Shown here: positions 60,849 through 64,000 of the stretch, piece after piece | Layout: each line of letters opens with the position of its first letter | Position numbering within the stretch: position 1 is the stretch's first letter | From: Ruminococcus sp. | GTDB lineage: Bacteria > Bacillota > Clostridia > Oscillospirales > Acutalibacteraceae | Direction of reading: 5' to 3' | DNA: 64,000 bases | Assembly (NCBI GenBank): GCA_017405065.1 | Contig: JAFRBD010000091.1 | Span: 25,493-89,492, forward strand | The notes under the pieces: generated by a model | What the model saw: only the letters and a program-made list of their open reading frames with translations | Database searches by the model: none | Told to the model about the DNA's origin: nothing | Translations under genes and position numbers: made by a program

Positions 60849-60994
60849 ATTTTGTTAACAATTCTACTTATATTACAAATAACGCGGTCGGCGCGGACGA
60901 TCGATCTCATTTGACAGAAACCGGCGTTTTATCCCTATCTCAAGAAAGTGCGCTCTGCGCGCATTCGCATAGCCATCGCTCGTTTCTGTTCCGC

Positions 60995-61036
60995 AAAAAA
61001 ACGCCGCAGGCTGAACTGCATTATCAGCCCGCGGCG
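60995..61036 (-). terminator. Terminator after the WYL regulator gene
   Basis: On the minus strand, CGCCGCGGGCTGA...TCAGCCTGCGGCG followed by TTTTTTT. 60849-60994 holds no gene that I can support. Confidence 0.88.
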
Positions 61037-61061
61037 CTCTCAGCCTGACGGATCGGCTCGA

Positions 61062-62069
61062 TTATTGATACAATCCGCTGACCCTGTCCAGATAGTCGGA
61101 GAAACCGTTCACGGCGGACTTGGGCGCAACGACCTTCACCTTGTCGCCGAAGGAAAAAAGCCATCCGAAGAACTGCGGCGAAAGCATCACCTCGGCGCTC
61201 ATCGTAAAGCTGCCGTCATTGTGCGGCTGGATGAAAACCTTGTCCGAAAAACGGTCGACCACCACGCCGATCAGGCTGTCGTCAAAACGGAGCTTGACGT
61301 TCACGGTCTCGCCGCCGTACATGCCGAACACCTGCTTGGTATAAACGGCGAGGTCGAACTTATCCACCGCCTTGGCGCTGTCGGCGCGCGCTTCCTCCAC
61401 CGAGATATCCTCCATCTTGTCCACACGGAAATGCTTGAGCGTATCCGCTTCTTTATCGTAAGCGATCAGGTAGTAGTTCTCATCATCCCATGTCAGCGCC
61501 TTGGGCGTAAGAAGGTAGCGCTTTCCGTCGTGACGGCGTACCCTTACCACCTTTTTCGCGCCGGTGCGGGCAACCGCCCACTGTGTATAGAAGAAACCGA
61601 TCTTGCGCTTTTTGTTGATCGCGCGGTTGATGGAATCGATATTGCGATAGATCTCCTCGTTGCTGTTCTTGACGCGGTTGGCGACGATCACCTGACGGTG
61701 CAGCTCCTTCGCCTGATTCTCGGAGGTCAGCGTTTCGATCTTGCGGATCAGCTCGCGGCTCTTTTTCAGCGTGATGAACTTGGAACTCTGCACCGCGTCG
61801 ATCAGCAGCTTGATCTCCTCGAGCGTAAAATCGCGCGAGACAAGGCTGAACAGAGAGATCTTGCCGACCTTGGTTTTGACGATATCCATACCGAAATCCC
61901 TGAGGCACTCGATATCGTTATAAATGCTTTTGCGTTCGGCGACGATCCCGTAAGAGTCGAGATATTCGATGATATCCGCGACGGTCACACCGTAGTCGTC
62001 GTCGGTCTTCTCCATAAAGAATTTCATGATATAGAGCAGCTTCTGCTTTTGTTTCGGATTTTTAGGCAT
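61062..62069 (-). CDS. WYL-domain transcriptional regulator
   Basis: A protein of 335 residues. The N-terminal winged helix (about 8-70) includes YGIVAERKSIYNDIECLRDFG. The WYL domain (about 150-225) has KKRKIGFFYTQW and LLTPKALTWDDENYYLIAYD. A C-terminal WCX extension ends in the SPQFFGWLFSFGDKVKVVAP segment. The family binds nucleic acid or nucleotide ligands and often controls stress or defence genes, but no such genes are adjacent. GAAAGGAAACC precedes the ATG. A family A repeat lies upstream. Confidence 0.93.
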   Translation of the reverse strand: MPKNPKQKQKLLYIMKFFMEKTDDDYGVTVADIIEYLDSYGIVAERKSIYNDIECLRDFGMDIVKTKVGKISLFSLVSRDFTLEEIKLLIDAVQSSKFITLKKSRELIRKIETLTSENQAKELHRQVIVANRVKNSNEEIYRNIDSINRAINKKRKIGFFYTQWAVARTGAKKVVRVRRHDGKRYLLTPKALTWDDENYYLIAYDKEADTLKHFRVDKMEDISVEEARADSAKAVDKFDLAVYTKQVFGMYGGETVNVKLRFDDSLIGVVVDRFSDKVFIQPHNDGSFTMSAEVMLSPQFFGWLFSFGDKVKVVAPKSAVNGFSDYLDRVSGLYQ

Positions 62070-62111
62070 AACGGTTTCCTTTCAAATAACAAAGCTATAA
62101 AAATATATGTA

Positions 62112-62239
62112 TCATTCCGAGGAGGGCATAAAATCCCGCCCAACGCAGGAATCCCTCTGCTGCTTGCAACCGGTTGATGCAGCAGAAAGGCACCATTCCT
62201 CTTGGTGGGATCGCCGCGCCCCAAAGGGCTCGCAATGAC
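62112..62239. repeat. Intergenic repeat, family A (copy 3)
   Basis: TCATTCCGAGGAGGGC at one end and GGGCTCGCAATGAC at the other, with inner GCAGGAATCCC and GTGGGATCGCCGC. It lies between the carrier and WYL genes. Confidence 0.75.
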
Positions 62240-62264
62240 GTCTGAAAATACGAAACGGGTTGAT

Positions 62265-63197
62265 TTACATACTCACCAAATACTGCGTCAGTCCGACGAC
62301 CAACGGCATCGTGATCAGTGAGAACAGCGCCGAGGCTGAGACGATCCCCGCCGACAGCTGCGTATCCCTGCCGTACTTGGTCGCCATCATGGTCGTGAAC
62401 GCGGCGACAGGCGAGCTGACCGCGATCACCGTCGCTGTCGTGACCGTTGCATCGACCTTCAGCGCAAGCATCACGCCCATCACGGCGAGCGGCAAAACGA
62501 TCAGGCGAAGCGCCATCGCGAAATACGCGTCTTTATCCCTGAGTACCCGACGCAGGTCGGAGTGCATCAGGTGATAACCGATCACCAGCATCGGCACCGG
62601 CGTGTTCAGCGCGGCAAGCATGCTGACGGGCGCTGCGATGACCGTCGGCAGCTTTACGGAAAAGAGAAAGAGGATCAAACCGATCACCGTCCCGATGATC
62701 CCGGGATTGACCACCGCCCTGAGCGCGGCTTTCGCGCCGGGCTTCCCGCTCATGGCGAGCAGTCCGTACGTCCACATAAAGATGTTGAACATCGCGACAA
62801 ACGCCGCGCCGTAAAAGACGCCGTCCTCGCCGAGGATCGCCTTCTGCAGCGGCAGCGCCATGAAACCGCAGTTGGAAAACACCACCGAGAATTTCAGCAC
62901 CACGCCGCGGTCGATCTCTTTTTTTCTGTATAACAGTTCGGCAAGCAATACCGAAAACGCCAGCGCCAGAAAAGCCGCCAAAAGCGCGACCATCAGACCG
63001 CTGAGCATCCGGGGCTGATACTCCCGCTGAAAGGCGTTGACGATCACGCACGGCGTGACGGCGTAAAGCACCACGTCCGTCATCGACCGCGAGCCCTGCT
63101 CGGTGATCAGTCCGACCTTCGTCAGCACCGCGCCGACGCCGATCAGGATGAACAGCACCAGCACCTGTGTGCCGACGTCCGCAAAGGAAGACAGCAT
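62265..63197 (-). CDS. Auxin efflux carrier (AEC) family transporter
   Basis: A protein of 310 residues with about ten membrane helices. The features are LFILIGVGAVLTKVGLI at the N terminus, FSVVFSNCGFMALPL, a Pro-Gly in VVNPGIIGTVIGL, and the C-terminal VIAVSSPVAAFTTMMATKYG. Bacterial members export or import organic acids such as malate; the substrate is not known here. GGGGGAAGGG precedes the ATG. Its promoter is at 63305-63333. Confidence 0.9.
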   Translation of the reverse strand: MLSSFADVGTQVLVLFILIGVGAVLTKVGLITEQGSRSMTDVVLYAVTPCVIVNAFQREYQPRMLSGLMVALLAAFLALAFSVLLAELLYRKKEIDRGVVLKFSVVFSNCGFMALPLQKAILGEDGVFYGAAFVAMFNIFMWTYGLLAMSGKPGAKAALRAVVNPGIIGTVIGLILFLFSVKLPTVIAAPVSMLAALNTPVPMLVIGYHLMHSDLRRVLRDKDAYFAMALRLIVLPLAVMGVMLALKVDATVTTATVIAVSSPVAAFTTMMATKYGRDTQLSAGIVSASALFSLITMPLVVGLTQYLVSM

Positions 63198-63242
63198 ACC
63201 CTTCCCCCTTTTTCGTTTAGTTTGCAGTTCACGGTTCTTAAT

Positions 63243-63269
63243 ACTCAGTACTGATATCTCAGTTCTCAG
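63243..63269. repeat. Short-word array in the AEC leader
   Basis: Imperfect CAGTACTGATATCTCAGTTCTCAGC words between promoter and start codon. Confidence 0.4.
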
Positions 63270-63304
63270 CTCAATTTGTTAAGTCCCGATTGTTGTACTC
63301 AATC

Positions 63305-63333
63305 ATTATAACAGCATCCATTCAAAATTGCAA
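63305..63333 (-). promoter_or_regulatory. Promoter of the AEC carrier gene
   Basis: On the minus strand, TTGCAA, a 17-base spacer and TATAAT. 63334-63560 contains no supported gene. Confidence 0.75.
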
Positions 63334-63564
63334 CAGGCATATCGTGAAAAGAAACAACATTTTAACAATAAAAATATGCAAAACGTCAAAGTACTGAATA
63401 TTACCCTGTGAAACTGCACAAAATATAGCATGCGATTTGTGAAAATCGCAAAGCAAAAAACCGCCAAAAAGTGTTTTTGTGCAAAAATCTTCCGTCAACA
63501 ATACCTACAAACCGCCGATGTGTTTCACGTCATTTGTATAAACAAACAAATTTTCCGTTATCAT

Positions 63565-63593
63565 TTGACAAGCGAATATCAGATAGATATAAT
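63565..63593 (+). promoter_or_regulatory. Perfect consensus promoter of the DUF6465 gene
   Basis: TTGACA, a 17-base spacer and TATAAT, all consensus, about 73 bases before the start codon. It predicts strong constitutive expression. Confidence 0.9.
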
Positions 63594-63666
63594 ACGTGTT
63601 GTAAGCAAACAAACAAGCTTACTGCTTCAATACATATTTTCAAAAAAATGAAAGAAGGATTTTATC

Positions 63667-64000
63667 ATGGCAACTAAGAAAGCTACTACCGCTAAGGCTG
63701 AGACTAAGACAGCCGCTAAGAAGACCGCTACCAAGACTGCCGCTAAGGCTGAGACCAAGGTTGAGACCAAGGCTCCCGCTAAGAAGGCTGAGACCAAGGC
63801 TGCTGCTCCCAAGGCTGCTGCCAAGAAGACCGAGACCAAGGCTGCTGCTAAGACCACAGCTGCTAAGAAGGTTGATCCCAAGTTCGATCTCTTCATCCAG
63901 TTCGGCGGCGCTACCGTTTCCGTTAAGGATATCGAGAAGAACGTCAAGAAGGTCGTCAAGGGCAAGAAGGCTTACACCGTTTACGTTAAGCCCGAAGAGA
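63667..64000 (+). CDS. Lysine/alanine-rich DUF6465 protein (partial, runs off the end)
   Basis: The first 111 codons are present. The first 70 or so residues are a histone H1-like tail of AAKK, TKAA and ETK words. A small folded domain then begins (KFDLFIQFGGATVSVKDIEK ... AYTVYVKPEE), which I recognise as the DUF6465 type found in clostridia. AGAAGGA precedes the ATG. Codon use is strongly biased to GCT and AAG, and the promoter is perfect, both signs of high expression. It may bind nucleic acid through the basic tail; that is inference. Confidence 0.85.
   Translation, partial: MATKKATTAKAETKTAAKKTATKTAAKAETKVETKAPAKKAETKAAAPKAAAKKTETKAAAKTTAAKKVDPKFDLFIQFGGATVSVKDIEKNVKKVVKGKKAYTVYVKPEE

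Noticed and set aside
63430-63651. 73-codon plus-strand frame upstream of the DUF6465 gene
   Set aside because: It covers the consensus promoter at 63565-63593 and has no ribosome-binding site or family.
63627-63965. Minus-strand frame opposite the DUF6465 gene
   Set aside because: It is a low-complexity Ala/Val/Leu product, the antisense of the KKA-rich tail.

Overview
The window looks like a chromosomal segment of a gut-type Gram-positive Clostridia, most likely an Oscillospiraceae/Ruminococcaceae member. The reasons are the classic clostridial housekeeping blocks (relA/recJ, recN-argR-nadK-tlyA-dxs-ispA-xseB, hprK-murB-rapZ-whiA, secD-secF), Shine-Dalgarno sites of the GGAGG type, many secreted proteins ending in dockerin domains, and numerous small intergenic repeat elements. 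No phage, plasmid, transposase, CRISPR array or tRNA was recognised.

Layout. 0.2-16.3 kb is a run of minus-strand housekeeping genes: stringent response (relA), recombination and repair (recJ, recN, xseB), arginine repressor, NAD kinase, isoprenoid synthesis (dxs, ispA), then whiA, rapZ, murB and hprK. Several usual members of these blocks are absent (apt, xseA, yvcK). 16.5-17.6 kb carries a DUF421/DUF4363 pair on the plus strand. 17.9-23.6 kb holds secF/secD, a type Ic-like aspartate aminotransferase and a two-gene tyrosine-kinase module (cpsC/cpsD-like). At 23.9 kb lies a 5S rRNA gene with its own promoter and terminator, detached from any rrn operon. 24-28.3 kb has an orphan substrate-binding lipoprotein, an L,D-transpeptidase, an RNA uracil methyltransferase and a small AT-rich gene.

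28.7-42 kb mixes secreted modular proteins (beta-helix plus dockerin, NlpC/P60-like plus five Fn3 repeats, lectin-like plus dockerin, subtilisin plus dockerin) with a ZIP transporter, a truncated asparagine-synthetase homologue, a PPC/DUF296 protein, and an FMN riboswitch driving the riboflavin transporter ribU. 41.9-43 kb is a DUF5662 gene overlapping a degenerate HD-domain gene. 43.3-56.8 kb contains four large secreted proteins that share a near-identical second type of dockerin; three of them share a roughly 100-residue repeat. A maf-dagK-SGNH-glycosyltransferase run sits between the two pairs. 57.1-60.8 kb is a three-gene signalling operon (LuxR-type response regulator, 7TM sensor with a degenerate kinase end, and a sensor kinase). 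The window closes with a WYL regulator, an auxin-efflux-family carrier and the start of a lysine-rich DUF6465 protein behind a perfect consensus promoter.

The most interesting signal is a 20-base box with an inverted repeat found at exactly the same distance from the -10 element upstream of the response regulator and upstream of the adjacent dockerin-protein operon. It suggests that the signalling operon controls itself and these surface proteins. No cohesin partner is present here, so the anchoring of the eight-gene secreted set is unknown. Intergenic DNA is unusually rich in at least five families of small palindromic or MITE-like repeats. Some reach to within about 15 bases of start codons, or supply stop codons.
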